DNA of 64,000 nt from NCBI RefSeq assembly GCF_023101665.1, contig NZ_CP082161.1, positions 868,001 through 932,000 of the forward strand, written 5' to 3'. Shown here one piece after another: positions 52,384 through 60,576 of the stretch (the first letter of the stretch is position 1; every line of letters begins with the position of its first letter). The stretch comes from Bradyrhizobium sp. 195. GTDB taxonomy: Bacteria; Pseudomonadota; Alphaproteobacteria; Rhizobiales; Xanthobacteraceae. The notes below the pieces were generated by a model. It saw only the letters and a program-made list of their open reading frames with translations, had not been told where the DNA came from and did no database searches. A program made the translations under genes and the position numbers.

Positions 52384-53187
52384 ATGCCTCTCTGGACCTG
52401 CGAAACCTGCGGCGCGCAATTTCCGAACGGCGGAAATCCGCCCGCCTCCTGCCTGATTTGCGAGGACGAGCGGCAGTTCGTGAACTGGAAAGGGCAGAGC
52501 TTCCTCACGCGCGAGGAGCTCATGCGGGGGCACCGACTGGTGGGCCGCGACGATCTCGGCCTCACCGGGATCAGCCTGGAGCCGAGCTTCGCCATCGGGC
52601 AGCGCGCGCTGCTGGTGCCTCAAGGCGATGGATGCGTGATGTGGGATTGCGTTCCGCTGGCAACCGATGAAGCCATCCAACACGTTGCAGCACTCGGCGG
52701 ACTGAAGGCGATCGCGATCTCGCATCCGCACTACTACGGCGCGGTCGCCGACTGGAGCGATACCTTTGGCGGCGTGCCGGTCTATCTGCATGCCGACGAT
52801 CGCGCCTTCGTCACGCGGCCGCATCCCTCGATCGTGCACTGGACCGGCGAAAGCCACCGCATCTCCGACGATGTGCTGCTGCTGCGCACCGGCGGTCATT
52901 TCGCCGGTGCCACCATGCTGCACGCTGCGCGCGGTGCGGACGGCAAGGGCGCGCTGCTCACCGGCGACATCGCTCAGGTGACGATGGACCGCCGCTTCGT
53001 CAGCTTCATGTACTCCTACCCCAACTACATGCCGCTCAATGCCGCCGCGGTGCGGCGGATCGCGGCCGCAGTCGAGCCGCTCGCCTTCGATCGCATCTAT
53101 GGCGCCTGGTGGGGGCGCAACATTGCCAGTGGGGCCAAGGCCGCCTTCGCAGCATCGGTGGAGCGCTATATCGCCGCCATCGCGTAA
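52384..53187 (+). CDS. MBL-fold hydrolase with N-terminal zinc ribbon and altered metal motif
   Basis: A 267-residue protein. Residues 1-30 are a rubredoxin-like ribbon (CETCGAQFPNGGNPPASCLIC, Cys pairs). The MBL domain keeps the fold pattern, but HxHxDH is SHPHYYGA: two His stay, Asp and the third His are Tyr-Tyr-Gly. GGHFAGA and LLTGDIAQV give a later His and the Asp. This looks like a family trait, as I recall similar fungal and bacterial proteins. Activity and substrate are unknown. The ATG at 52384 overlaps GGAGCTCGAG as a plausible ribosome-binding region. Confidence 0.82.
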   Translation: MPLWTCETCGAQFPNGGNPPASCLICEDERQFVNWKGQSFLTREELMRGHRLVGRDDLGLTGISLEPSFAIGQRALLVPQGDGCVMWDCVPLATDEAIQHVAALGGLKAIAISHPHYYGAVADWSDTFGGVPVYLHADDRAFVTRPHPSIVHWTGESHRISDDVLLLRTGGHFAGATMLHAARGADGKGALLTGDIAQVTMDRRFVSFMYSYPNYMPLNAAAVRRIAAAVEPLAFDRIYGAWWGRNIASGAKAAFAASVERYIAAIA

Positions 53188-53221
53188 GCGGGCGGTTCGT
53201 TGATTTATCTTGTCGGTCCAA

Positions 53222-53248
53222 AATAACTGTACTAAAAGTACAGTTATT
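53222..53248. promoter_or_regulatory. Perfect 11-bp inverted repeat, probable operator
   Basis: AATAACTGTAC and GTACAGTTATT flank TAAAA. It is strikingly AT-rich inside GC-rich sequence, 35 nt after the MBL stop and about 95 nt before the MetX-like gene. Neither strand has a T run long enough for a terminator, so a regulator-binding site for the downstream operon is likelier. Confidence 0.6.
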
Positions 53249-53342
53249 GAGCGCGACGCAGCGGCGCGTCCGCGGGCTCGGCATGATCGATGCAATCGCC
53301 GCCTCAGCGGCGCATTCTGGGCCGCGAGCGGGAGTTCGGTTC

Positions 53343-54353
53343 ATGACGGCGCACTACGACATCTTCGAAGCCGGCGACGTCACCCTCCAGTCCGGGGCCG
53401 TCTTCTCCGCGCTGAAGCTTGCTTACAAGACCTACGGCACGCTGAGCCCGGCCAAGGACAACGTCATCCTTTATCCGACGTCGTTCAGCGCGCAGCATTT
53501 TGACACCGAGTGGCTGATTGGCCCGGACGGCGTGCTCGATCCCACGCGCTACTTCATCATCATCCCGAACCTGTTCGGCAACGGTCTGTCGTCCTCGCCG
53601 TCGAATACCGCGGCGCCGTTCCCGGAGGTGACCTATCACGATGCGGTCGCGGTCCAGCACCGGCTCCTCACCGAACGCTTCGGCATCGCAAAGCTTGCCC
53701 TCGTCTACGGCTGGTCGATGGGCGGCATGCAGGCCTTTCACTGGGCGGCGCTGCATCCCGATATGGTCGCGCGCGCGGCCGTGGTCTGCGGCAGTGCGCG
53801 TTGCGCGCCCTACAATTACGTCTTCCTGGAAAGCGTGAAGGCCGCGCTCACCGCCGATCCCGCCTTCCGCGACGGCCGCTTCGCCGAGAAGCCCGTCGCC
53901 GGCTACCGCGCCATGGGGCGCGTCTATGCCGGCTGGGCGATGTCGCACGGCTTCTATCGCGACGAGCTCTGGCGCGAGGCCGGCTTCAGCTCGCTGGAGG
54001 ACTATCTCGTCCGTACCTGGGATGCGACCTTTGCCCGGCGCGATGCCAATGATCTGCTGGCGCAGATCGGAATCTGGCAGCGCGGCGACATCAGTCGCTG
54101 TGGGGCATTCGGCGGCAATCTCGACCGCGCGCTGGCGGCGATCAAGGCGCACATGCTGCTGATGCCGGGCGCGACCGATCGCTATTTCGATGTCCGCGAC
54201 AACGAGGACGAACTCGGCCGGCTGACCAACGCGAAATCGGCCGTGCTGCATCCGATCCCGTCGTTGCACGGCCATCGCGCCGGCAACCCCGTTGGCAATC
54301 CGCGCGACCAGGCCTTCATCAAGGCCGAGGTCGCAGCCCTTCTCGGCAAGTGA
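53343..54353 (+). CDS. Alpha/beta hydrolase of the homoserine O-acetyltransferase (MetX) family
   Basis: A 336-residue protein with the MetX fold: LKLAYKTYGTLSPAKDNVILYPT start, YGWSMGGMQAFHWAALHPD nucleophile elbow (Ser about 139), catalytic Asp in PGATDRYFDVRDNED and His in HGHRAGNP. The length matches MetX-like hydrolases, but true homoserine acyltransferases usually have ALTGGSLGGMQ and a longer acceptor loop. So an esterase or another acyltransferase is as likely as methionine synthesis. The desaturase gene begins 14 nt after its stop. Start at 53343 is preferred; the frame is open upstream across the operator. Confidence 0.8.
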   Translation: MTAHYDIFEAGDVTLQSGAVFSALKLAYKTYGTLSPAKDNVILYPTSFSAQHFDTEWLIGPDGVLDPTRYFIIIPNLFGNGLSSSPSNTAAPFPEVTYHDAVAVQHRLLTERFGIAKLALVYGWSMGGMQAFHWAALHPDMVARAAVVCGSARCAPYNYVFLESVKAALTADPAFRDGRFAEKPVAGYRAMGRVYAGWAMSHGFYRDELWREAGFSSLEDYLVRTWDATFARRDANDLLAQIGIWQRGDISRCGAFGGNLDRALAAIKAHMLLMPGATDRYFDVRDNEDELGRLTNAKSAVLHPIPSLHGHRAGNPVGNPRDQAFIKAEVAALLGK

Positions 54354-54367
54354 CAGGGCATCCGACC

Positions 54368-55315
54368 ATGACTGACGCGACCGTTTCAGAATCCGGCCAC
54401 CGCCTGAAGCCGCTGACGCCGGCCATGCTGCGCGAACTGTCGGTCCGCTCCAATCTCAGAGGCGCGGCGCAGAGCCTTGGCCATTATGGCGTGATCGCGC
54501 TGGTGGGCGCGCTGATCGGGATGGTCGCTTTCCGCCATGGCGTGCTCTGGGCGCTGCCGTTGATGGCGGTGCAGGGCTATTTCGTCGCCTTCCTGTTCAT
54601 GGCGGTGCATGAGACCGCGCACAAGACCGCGTTCAGGAGCCGCGGCCTCAATCTCGTCGTCGGCCATCTCTCGGCCTTCATCATCGGATTGCCCTACGAA
54701 TATTACTGCCTGTTTCACTGGGACCATCACCGCTACACCCAGGATCCGGACAAGGATCCCGAGTTGATCGTCGGGGTGAAGCCGACATCCGACACGCAGC
54801 TCGCGATCGCCTATAGCGGCCTGCTCCAGGTCGCCGGACGTCTACGGCTGGTGCTCGGCCATGCGATCACCGGCAAGGTCACCATGCCCTGGATTCCCGA
54901 GGGCAAGCGCGCCACCATCGTGATCGAGGCGCGCGCCTATGTCGCGCTCTATCTCCTGCTGCTCGCGCTCTCGCTGTGGTTCTCGTCAGCGTTGCTGCTT
55001 TGGGTCTGGATCGTCCCGCTCGTCATCGGGCAGTTCTTCCTGCGGCCCTATCTCTATGCCGAGCATACCGGCTGCGACCGCACCCGCAGCGCGTTCCAGA
55101 ACACCCGCACCACCTATACCGCCGCGGTCGTCAAATGGTTCGCGTGGAACATGCCCTACCATGTCGAGCACCACGCTTATCCCTCGATCCCCTTTCATGC
55201 GCTGCCGAAGCTGAACGAGATCGTCGACGGCGAGATCGTCCATCGCGGCCGCGGCTACATCAGAACGACGCGCGAGACCTGGGCCTGGTTTCGCCGGCAG
55301 CGGCAGGCCCGCTAG
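54368..55315 (+). CDS. Membrane fatty acid desaturase
   Basis: A 315-residue integral membrane di-iron enzyme. The three histidine boxes are present: HETAH (about residues 81-85), HWDHH (about 117-121) and HVEHH (about 268-272). Four helices surround them. It introduces double bonds or hydroxyl groups into lipids using electrons from ferredoxin or cytochrome. It follows the MetX-like gene with 14 nt spacing, so both share a transcript. An in-frame GTG at 54350 overlaps the previous stop; the ATG with AGGG upstream is taken. Confidence 0.9.
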   Translation: MTDATVSESGHRLKPLTPAMLRELSVRSNLRGAAQSLGHYGVIALVGALIGMVAFRHGVLWALPLMAVQGYFVAFLFMAVHETAHKTAFRSRGLNLVVGHLSAFIIGLPYEYYCLFHWDHHRYTQDPDKDPELIVGVKPTSDTQLAIAYSGLLQVAGRLRLVLGHAITGKVTMPWIPEGKRATIVIEARAYVALYLLLLALSLWFSSALLLWVWIVPLVIGQFFLRPYLYAEHTGCDRTRSAFQNTRTTYTAAVVKWFAWNMPYHVEHHAYPSIPFHALPKLNEIVDGEIVHRGRGYIRTTRETWAWFRRQRQAR

Positions 55316-55321
55316 TCAAAT

Positions 55322-55356
55322 GCAAAACTCCGGCCGCGGTGCGACCGGAGCTTTGT
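55322..55356. terminator. Bidirectional terminator between desaturase and His-rich gene
   Basis: CTCCGG and CCGGAG, extended outwards by CAAA/TTTG with one mismatch, form a stem around an 11-nt loop. It reads into CTTTG on the plus strand and GGAGTTTTGC on the minus strand, serving both converging genes. Confidence 0.7.
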
Positions 55357-55371
55357 CGTGAAGGCGAGATA

Positions 55372-55620
55372 TCAGTACATCCCGTAGGCGCAGACATTCA
55401 CGACGCGCACGCGCAGGCCATGACGGGTCTGGACCAGGCGCTCCTGGTAGCAATTGCTGACGCCGGTGTTGAGGTAGATGCCGCCAAAGCCCCAGCCGGG
55501 ACCCCAGTGGTGATGACCGTGATGGTGATGGAAACCGCCGGCCGAGGCCGCGGTGGGGGCGAGAGCGGCGACAGCGAGCGAGCCGGCGGCGATCAGACCA
55601 AGAGCAAGCTTACGAAACAT
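55372..55620 (-). CDS. Small His-rich exported protein
   Basis: An 82-residue protein. The signal peptide MFRKLALGLIAAGSLAVAALAPTAASA ends near residue 27, followed by GGFHHHHGHHHWGPGWGFGG and a C-terminal part with two Cys (SNCYQERLV, NVCAYGMY) that could form a disulfide. The His cluster suggests binding of a transition metal in the periplasm, but the function is unknown. The ATG at 55620 has GGAG 8 nt upstream; the ATG two codons earlier is too close to it. Confidence 0.78.
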   Translation of the reverse strand: MFRKLALGLIAAGSLAVAALAPTAASAGGFHHHHGHHHWGPGWGFGGIYLNTGVSNCYQERLVQTRHGLRVRVVNVCAYGMY

Positions 55621-55756
55621 CTTCATTCTCCATTTGGCGCGGGGCCGTTGTTGTGTCCCTGCATCTCGGTCGGGCTGAAACGCGAATGCGTTCACGGCTC
55701 GCGGCGAGAATCGTGTTTCAGGATTGTTTCGTGGCCTGCGGCAAAATGTGCCGCCG

Positions 55757-56737
55757 TCAGGCTTTGCGCACCGCGCGATAGCGCGCGGCCATTGCCTGCG
55801 TCAGCTCCACCATCTTGTCGCGAAGATCGGCGGGCTCAAGCACTTCGGCCTCGGGACCGAGCCGCAACAATTCGGCTGCGGCGTGCCAGGATGTCTTGCC
55901 GACAGGCACGCGCGCAATGCGCCAGCCGTAGGCATCAGCGGTCTCTTCGAGCTGCGTGCGCGCCTTGACGTAGGGCTGGCTCAGCGCATCGAGCAGCTTG
56001 ACACCGAACGGCGAGAGCCGCACGACCGCGACATTCGGATGCATCTCGGCCTCGAGGCGAAGTGTCGCGGCCTGCCAATAGGCGGCGAGATCGAAATCGG
56101 CGGGGCGATCGAAGCCGTCGTCGAGCGCCGTGCAGTCAAGCACGCGCGCGACGCGATAGGTGCGCACGCTGGCGTCGACCTGACCCGCGAGGTACCAGCT
56201 CCCACCCTTCAACACGAGGCCGAGCGGCGCGAGGCGGCGCTGCTTCTCGGATCGCCAGCTCTGATAGCGGATCTTGATCAGCGTCCCGCGCAGAGTCGCC
56301 CCGGCGATCGTGCGCAGGTGCTTTGGGTCTTCCGTCTCGCCAAACCAGCCCGGCGCGTCCAGGTGAAAACGCTCCTGCATCCGCCCGGCGTCCGCGCGAA
56401 GATTCGCAGGCAGGGCGGCCATCAGCTTGTTCTGCGCGGCGATCATCGCAGCATCGAGCCCGAGTGCCGCGGCCGGGCCCGGCAATCCGGCCAGGAACAG
56501 CGCGCCTGCCTCGCTCTGCGACAGACCGTTCAGCCGCACGCGGTAGCCGTCGATCAGGCGATAGCCGCCCTCCGCGCCGCGATCGGCGTACACGGGAACG
56601 CCGGACGCGGCGAGCGCGTCGATGTCGCGATAGATCGTGCGCACCGACACCTCGCAGGCCTCCGCGAGCTCGGGCGCGGTGACCTGCCCCCTGGCCTGGA
56701 GGGTGGTGAGGATCGACAGCATCCGGCTCGCGCGCAT
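55757..56737 (-). CDS. HTH/WYL-domain transcriptional regulator (YafY-like)
   Basis: A 326-residue regulator. An N-terminal DeoR-like winged helix (residues 1-60; RMLSILTTLQARGQVTAPELAEACEVSVRTIYRDIDALAASG) is followed by a WYL domain (about 135-215; RYQSWRSEKQRRLAPLGLVLKGGSWYLAG) and a C-terminal extension. WYL domains bind ligands or nucleic acid and often control stress genes. It is divergent from a GST gene with an 86-nt shared region, a likely target. A second WYL regulator ends the window. Confidence 0.92.
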   Translation of the reverse strand: MRASRMLSILTTLQARGQVTAPELAEACEVSVRTIYRDIDALAASGVPVYADRGAEGGYRLIDGYRVRLNGLSQSEAGALFLAGLPGPAAALGLDAAMIAAQNKLMAALPANLRADAGRMQERFHLDAPGWFGETEDPKHLRTIAGATLRGTLIKIRYQSWRSEKQRRLAPLGLVLKGGSWYLAGQVDASVRTYRVARVLDCTALDDGFDRPADFDLAAYWQAATLRLEAEMHPNVAVVRLSPFGVKLLDALSQPYVKARTQLEETADAYGWRIARVPVGKTSWHAAAELLRLGPEAEVLEPADLRDKMVELTQAMAARYRAVRKA

Positions 56738-56810
56738 GGTTCTTTAAATCATACCTGACACAGGATGTCAGGTATGGGCCTCTACAAGATGCGGCTAGTC
56801 ACACGACGCC

Positions 56811-56871
56811 CAGGAGACCTGCCTTGACCAGACCTGCCTTGACCAGACCTGCCACGACCAGACCTGCCATG
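56811..56871 (+). repeat. 15-bp in-frame tandem repeat at the GST start
   Basis: The unit ACCAGACCTGCCNNG occurs three times after a related AGGAGACCTGCC, giving codons TTG, TTG/ACG and ATG in turn. The AGGAG ribosome-binding site lies 7 nt before the first TTG, while the only ATG is 45 nt further down. Confidence 0.85.
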
Positions 56872-57513
56872 ACCGATCCGAACCGCATCACCCTGTATTA
56901 CTCGCCGCAAAGCCGCGCCACCGGCACGCGGGTGCTGCTGGAGGAGCTGGAGGCGCCCTACGATCTCCACGTCCTCAATATGAAGGCGAGCGAGCAGCGT
57001 CAGCCCGCTTATCTCGCCATTAATCCGCTCGGCAAGGTCCCGGCGGTCCGTCATGGCGACGCCCTGGTGACCGAGCAGGTCGCGATCACCATCTTTCTCG
57101 CCGATCTGTTTCCGCAGGCGGGGCTGACGCCCGCGCTGAACGATCCGTTGCGAGGCCCTTATCTGCGCTGGATCGCCTATTACGGCTCATCCTTCGAGCC
57201 GGCGCTGATCGACAAATTCATGCAGCGCGAGCCGGCCCCCATCACGCATTCGCCCTATGCCGACTACGACACCATGCTCGCAACGCTCGAAGCGCAGCTG
57301 TCGAAGGGGCCGTATCTCCTCGGCGAGCGGATGACGGCTGCCGATGTGCTGTGGGGCGTCGCATTCAGCTGGACCATGATGTTCGGCATCGTGCCGAAAA
57401 AGGACGTGTTCGTGCGCTATGCCGAACGTATGACGTCGCGGTCGGCGTTCCAGCGGATCAATGCGGCCGATGACGAGATGGCGGCGGAGCATGCTGCGGC
57501 CGTTGGGGGCTGA
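56824..57513 (+). CDS. Glutathione S-transferase (second), with repeated N-terminus
   Basis: A 229-residue GST if started at TTG 56824, or 214 if at ATG 56869. The first 15 residues (MTRPALTRPATTRPA) are encoded by a tandem repeat. The enzyme proper starts MTDPNRITLYYSPQSRATGTR (thioredoxin fold, catalytic Ser region), with LGKVPAVRHGD as the cis-Pro block and TEQVAITIFLAD as the gamma-glutamyl site. The helical domain follows. It sits divergent to the WYL regulator, so its expression may respond to that regulator. DUF6157 follows after 17 nt. Confidence 0.85.
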   Translation: MTRPALTRPATTRPAMTDPNRITLYYSPQSRATGTRVLLEELEAPYDLHVLNMKASEQRQPAYLAINPLGKVPAVRHGDALVTEQVAITIFLADLFPQAGLTPALNDPLRGPYLRWIAYYGSSFEPALIDKFMQREPAPITHSPYADYDTMLATLEAQLSKGPYLLGERMTAADVLWGVAFSWTMMFGIVPKKDVFVRYAERMTSRSAFQRINAADDEMAAEHAAAVGG

Positions 57514-57530
57514 ATGATACAAGGTGACAG

Positions 57531-57965
57531 ATGACGAAGCCGATGCACACGACCAACTGCTTCAACACCTTCATCCGGGTAGCCGAAGACTGTCCCGCGC
57601 GTACTGGCGAGGAGCCGCCGTTGCGCGCGGGAAAGCCGACGGTGGCGTGCCTGCAATACGTGATGATCGCCATGGCACCCTACAAATACTCGTCCGACGA
57701 CGTTATCTTCGCGACGTCTGCGCCTGGACGCGAGCTCGATGTGAAGGCGACCAAAGCGGAGAAGCATGCGGCCCGCGAAGCGTTCTTCTCTCGGGGGCAA
57801 GCGTGCATGAGGGCGTCGAGCCTGGGCAAGCGCTTCGGATGGGGCGTTCATGCCGATAGCGAGGGCCGGATCGCGATCTACGCCATCGACAGCAAACGCT
57901 ACCAGGCGCTCGTCCGCGATCCCAAGCTCACGCAGGTGCGCGCGATGCGGTCGAAGCGGGCGTGA
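57531..57965 (+). CDS. DUF6157 family protein
   Basis: A 144-residue cytoplasmic protein with the recalled DUF6157 pattern: MHTTNCFNTFIRVAEDCPARTGEEPP at the start, TVACLQYVMIAMAPYKYSSDDVIF in the middle, FFSRGQACMRASSLGKRFGWGVH near the end. Function unknown. It follows the GST gene and its TGA abuts the TGA of the convergent enoyl-CoA hydratase. Confidence 0.82.
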   Translation: MTKPMHTTNCFNTFIRVAEDCPARTGEEPPLRAGKPTVACLQYVMIAMAPYKYSSDDVIFATSAPGRELDVKATKAEKHAAREAFFSRGQACMRASSLGKRFGWGVHADSEGRIAIYAIDSKRYQALVRDPKLTQVRAMRSKRA

Positions 57966-58751
57966 TCAGAATTTTGGCGCTCGCTTCTCCGCGAACGCCT
58001 TGATGCCTTCCTTGATCTCGTCGCCGCGCATGCTGTCGCGATGGCGCTGGTCGGCGGCGCGATCATCGAGCTCGCCGCGGGCGAATTCGTTGATCGCACG
58101 CTTCATGCCACGCATCGCCTGCGGCGCGTTGCCAGCGAGGACGCCGGCGAGCTTGTCGACCTCCTCGTCCAGAAACTCCACCGGCACCATGGCGGTGAGA
58201 TAGCCGATGCGCAGCATCTCCGGCGCGCTGATCTTTTGCGCGGTCAGAAACAGCTTTTTCGCATTGTCGAGGCCAAGCCGGGTGACGTAGCGTTTGATGC
58301 CGCTCGGGTAATAATGCAGTCCGAGCCGCGCCGCCGGCATGAACATCTCGGCAGTGTCGACGCCGATGCGGAAATCGCAGGCGAGCGCGAGGTCGGTCGA
58401 GCCGCCGTAGACGCCCCCGTTGAGCCGGCAGATCGTCGGCACGCCCAAATCCTCCAGCCGGTTGACGACCACCTCGAAGGCGGAGCCCGCGCTCTGCTGC
58501 TCGTTTGCGCTGACGGCGCGCTCGGCGACCGAATTGAGGTCATAGCCGGCGGAGAAGACCCGGCCGGTGCCGGTCAGCACCAGCACGCGGATGCCAGGAT
58601 CTGCCTCGACCAGGTCGAACAGTTTGACGAGCGCGTCGAGGTCCTCCGCCTGGAGCCGGTTGAGATGCTTGGGCCGGTTGAGGCGGATGGTGGCGCGCGC
58701 GCCGTCGCGTTCGAGCAGGGGGCCGGTGGCTGCGTCGGTGATGTCCGACAT
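57966..58751 (-). CDS. Enoyl-CoA hydratase/isomerase family protein (second)
   Basis: A 261-residue crotonase-fold protein. Blocks are VLVLTGTGRVFSAGYDLNSVAERA (about residues 56-79) and ICRLNGGVYGGSTDLALACDFRIG (about 108-131), which gives the oxyanion hole and the CoA site. It probably acts on an acyl-CoA in beta-oxidation or a side pathway. The ATG at 58751 has GGAG 7 nt upstream. It lies 13 nt after the channel gene on the same strand and shares its transcript. Confidence 0.87.
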   Translation of the reverse strand: MSDITDAATGPLLERDGARATIRLNRPKHLNRLQAEDLDALVKLFDLVEADPGIRVLVLTGTGRVFSAGYDLNSVAERAVSANEQQSAGSAFEVVVNRLEDLGVPTICRLNGGVYGGSTDLALACDFRIGVDTAEMFMPAARLGLHYYPSGIKRYVTRLGLDNAKKLFLTAQKISAPEMLRIGYLTAMVPVEFLDEEVDKLAGVLAGNAPQAMRGMKRAINEFARGELDDRAADQRHRDSMRGDEIKEGIKAFAEKRAPKF

Positions 58752-58764
58752 TCTTGTCTCCATC

Positions 58765-59871
58765 TTACTTGTTTTCGAGCGCGCGGCGATTCGCCTCGGC
58801 GTCGATGGTCTCGGCGAGATCCGGGTGCCGTGCCATCAGCACGCGGAAGTCGACGAGGTCGAGCACCAGAAGCCGCGATACTTTCGTGGTCGAAACGTTG
58901 GCACCGCGCTTGTTGTTGCCGAGCAGCGCCATCTCGCCGAAGAAGGCGCCTTCGCCGAGCTGAACCTTCTTGCCGGGCAGGTCGACCTCGACCTCGCCGG
59001 CGGCGATGAAATACATGCAATCGCCCTGCGCCCCCTTGCGGATGATCATGGTGCGCGCCGGCAGCTCCATGGTCCGCAGCATGTGGGTGACGTCGGCAAT
59101 CGCAGCGGGGCCGAGCGCCGCGAAGAACGGCACCTTGCTGACGGACTCCCAGGTCTTGAGGAAATTGTCGCGCCGGGTCTCGGCGGCAAATCCGGTCGCC
59201 AGAATACCGGTCCAAAGGCCGAACACGCCGAGGCCGGAGATCATCACGGCGGCTGCCACCAAGCGCCCGAGCGGCGTCACCGGCACGACGTCGCCGTAGC
59301 CGGTGGTCGTCAGCGTGACGACGGCCCACCACAGCGCCGCCGGCACGCTGCCGAACGTCTGGGGCTGCACGTCCCGCTCCAGGAAATATTCGGCGACGGA
59401 GGCGAGGAAGACCACCATCAGGAAGATCACGAGCACGCTGACCAGCGGCCCCGATTCCAGCACTAGCACGCGGCGAAGCTGCCGCAGGCCCGGAATGCCC
59501 GGGATGACCTTCAACACCCAGAGCACGCCGAGCAGCCAGGCCGTCCCGGGCTCGACGCCGAGAACCAGCGCGACCGGCACCGCCAGAGCTCCGATCGCGT
59601 CAACCAGCCCGGCAGAGGAGGACATGTAGAGCGAAAGTCGCCCCTGCTGCGTCATATGGTGCAGCCGGACCAGCCATTCGAAGACGAAATAGGCGAGGCA
59701 CGCCCAAAGCAGAGCGCCGATCCAGCCGTGCGCCTCATGGGCCCGTTTGTCCGTCAGCAACACCATGCCGAGCACGCCGACGGTCACCGCGACATAGGCC
59801 GCCTTGGTCATGTTGCGGCCGGCCGTGGCGGCCGCGAACTGGGCCAGTGCGGAAATCAGCGGCTTGGACAT
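58765..59871 (-). CDS. Cyclic-nucleotide-regulated potassium channel, MlotiK1-like
   Basis: A 368-residue channel subunit. Six helices (residues 10-215) include the pore with the selectivity filter TTTGYGD (188-194) after FGSVPAALWWAVVTL. The C-terminal cyclic-nucleotide-binding domain (about 250-360) has GEGAFFGEMALLGNNKRGANV, with the Arg that contacts the cAMP phosphate. Length, the ERDVQPQTFGSVP pore-entry block and the GLWTGILATGF segment closely recall MlotiK1 from Mesorhizobium. It would conduct K+ under cAMP control, which links it to the cyclases in this window. Confidence 0.92.
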   Translation of the reverse strand: MSKPLISALAQFAAATAGRNMTKAAYVAVTVGVLGMVLLTDKRAHEAHGWIGALLWACLAYFVFEWLVRLHHMTQQGRLSLYMSSSAGLVDAIGALAVPVALVLGVEPGTAWLLGVLWVLKVIPGIPGLRQLRRVLVLESGPLVSVLVIFLMVVFLASVAEYFLERDVQPQTFGSVPAALWWAVVTLTTTGYGDVVPVTPLGRLVAAAVMISGLGVFGLWTGILATGFAAETRRDNFLKTWESVSKVPFFAALGPAAIADVTHMLRTMELPARTMIIRKGAQGDCMYFIAAGEVEVDLPGKKVQLGEGAFFGEMALLGNNKRGANVSTTKVSRLLVLDLVDFRVLMARHPDLAETIDAEANRRALENK

Positions 59872-60054
59872 GCGCGAAGGCGGCTCGGTCTCGAGATCGG
59901 TGTTGGGGCAAAGTCTTCGGCGTCCCTTCTGGGACGTCGGCGCCAAAGTGCCCGCCCGCGCCGAGGCCGTCAACGACGGGGCGACGGGCGGCAGCGTGAT
60001 CGGCGCTGCTGCACCGAGCCTCGCGGACTGCGCGGCTATGGTTGGGGAGCTTGT

Positions 60055-60273
60055 CTACCTGAAATGTGGCGGCTCGTCGTAACCGCGGCGGCTGCTGAAG
60101 AACAACAGCACCATCAGTCCGACCCCGACCAGGATGGAAAACCCCGCCCCGAGCGCCAGGGCCACATAGCCTTCCGTCGGGATCGGCTCACCTTCGACCG
60201 CCATTGCGGAATAGGCGAAATAGCCGGCCGCCGCCAGCATTCCCAGGAGGAGGATGATGAGGAGTGCACGCAT
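60055..60273 (-). CDS. Small two-helix membrane protein
   Basis: A 72-residue protein with two hydrophobic segments (about 3-24 and 38-60) separated by an acidic loop (AVEGEPIPTEG) and ending SSRRGYDEPPHFR, so the C-terminus faces the cytoplasm by the positive-inside rule. No recognised family; function unknown. A plausible GGAG-like motif precedes the start. Confidence 0.6.
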   Translation of the reverse strand: MRALLIILLLGMLAAAGYFAYSAMAVEGEPIPTEGYVALALGAGFSILVGVGLMVLLFFSSRRGYDEPPHFR

Positions 60274-60576
60274 GCTGCGGTCTCCGGTTGTAACCGGTAA
60301 CCAACGGTTGCAGATGGTGCCGGTTCCCGACGGCCGGCTATTGATCGGACTTTTGCGCGCCCCAACCTGTTGGCAGGGCTCGCGCCTATGGCGTCGTCAC
60401 GACCTCAGCCTCGTGCCCCGGACGCAGCGCAGCACGCAGTGATGCGCTGCAGAGCCGGGGCCCATTCAGCAACGTACGCTGCGGCTCCCGGGTCCTGGCT
60501 CTGCGCTGCAACGCCTTTGGCATTGCAGCTTGTCCGGGACAGGAGAGTGGTGGACGGCCTAACTGGCCCGGCTCCC
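60274..60576. other. Intergenic stretch with a large palindromic repeat
   Basis: No gene is seen. Position 60412-60541 is a nested repeat: CGTGCCCCGGACGCAGCGCA at the left matches TGTCCGGGAC at the right, with GCGCTGCAGAGCCGGGGCCC and GGGTCCTGGCTCTGCGCTGC in the middle. It lies between two minus-strand genes. Confidence 0.75.

Noticed and set aside
53343..54353. Calling this gene metX
   Set aside because: The fold matches, but the nucleophile motif is GWSMGG and no methionine-pathway neighbour is present, so only family level is justified.
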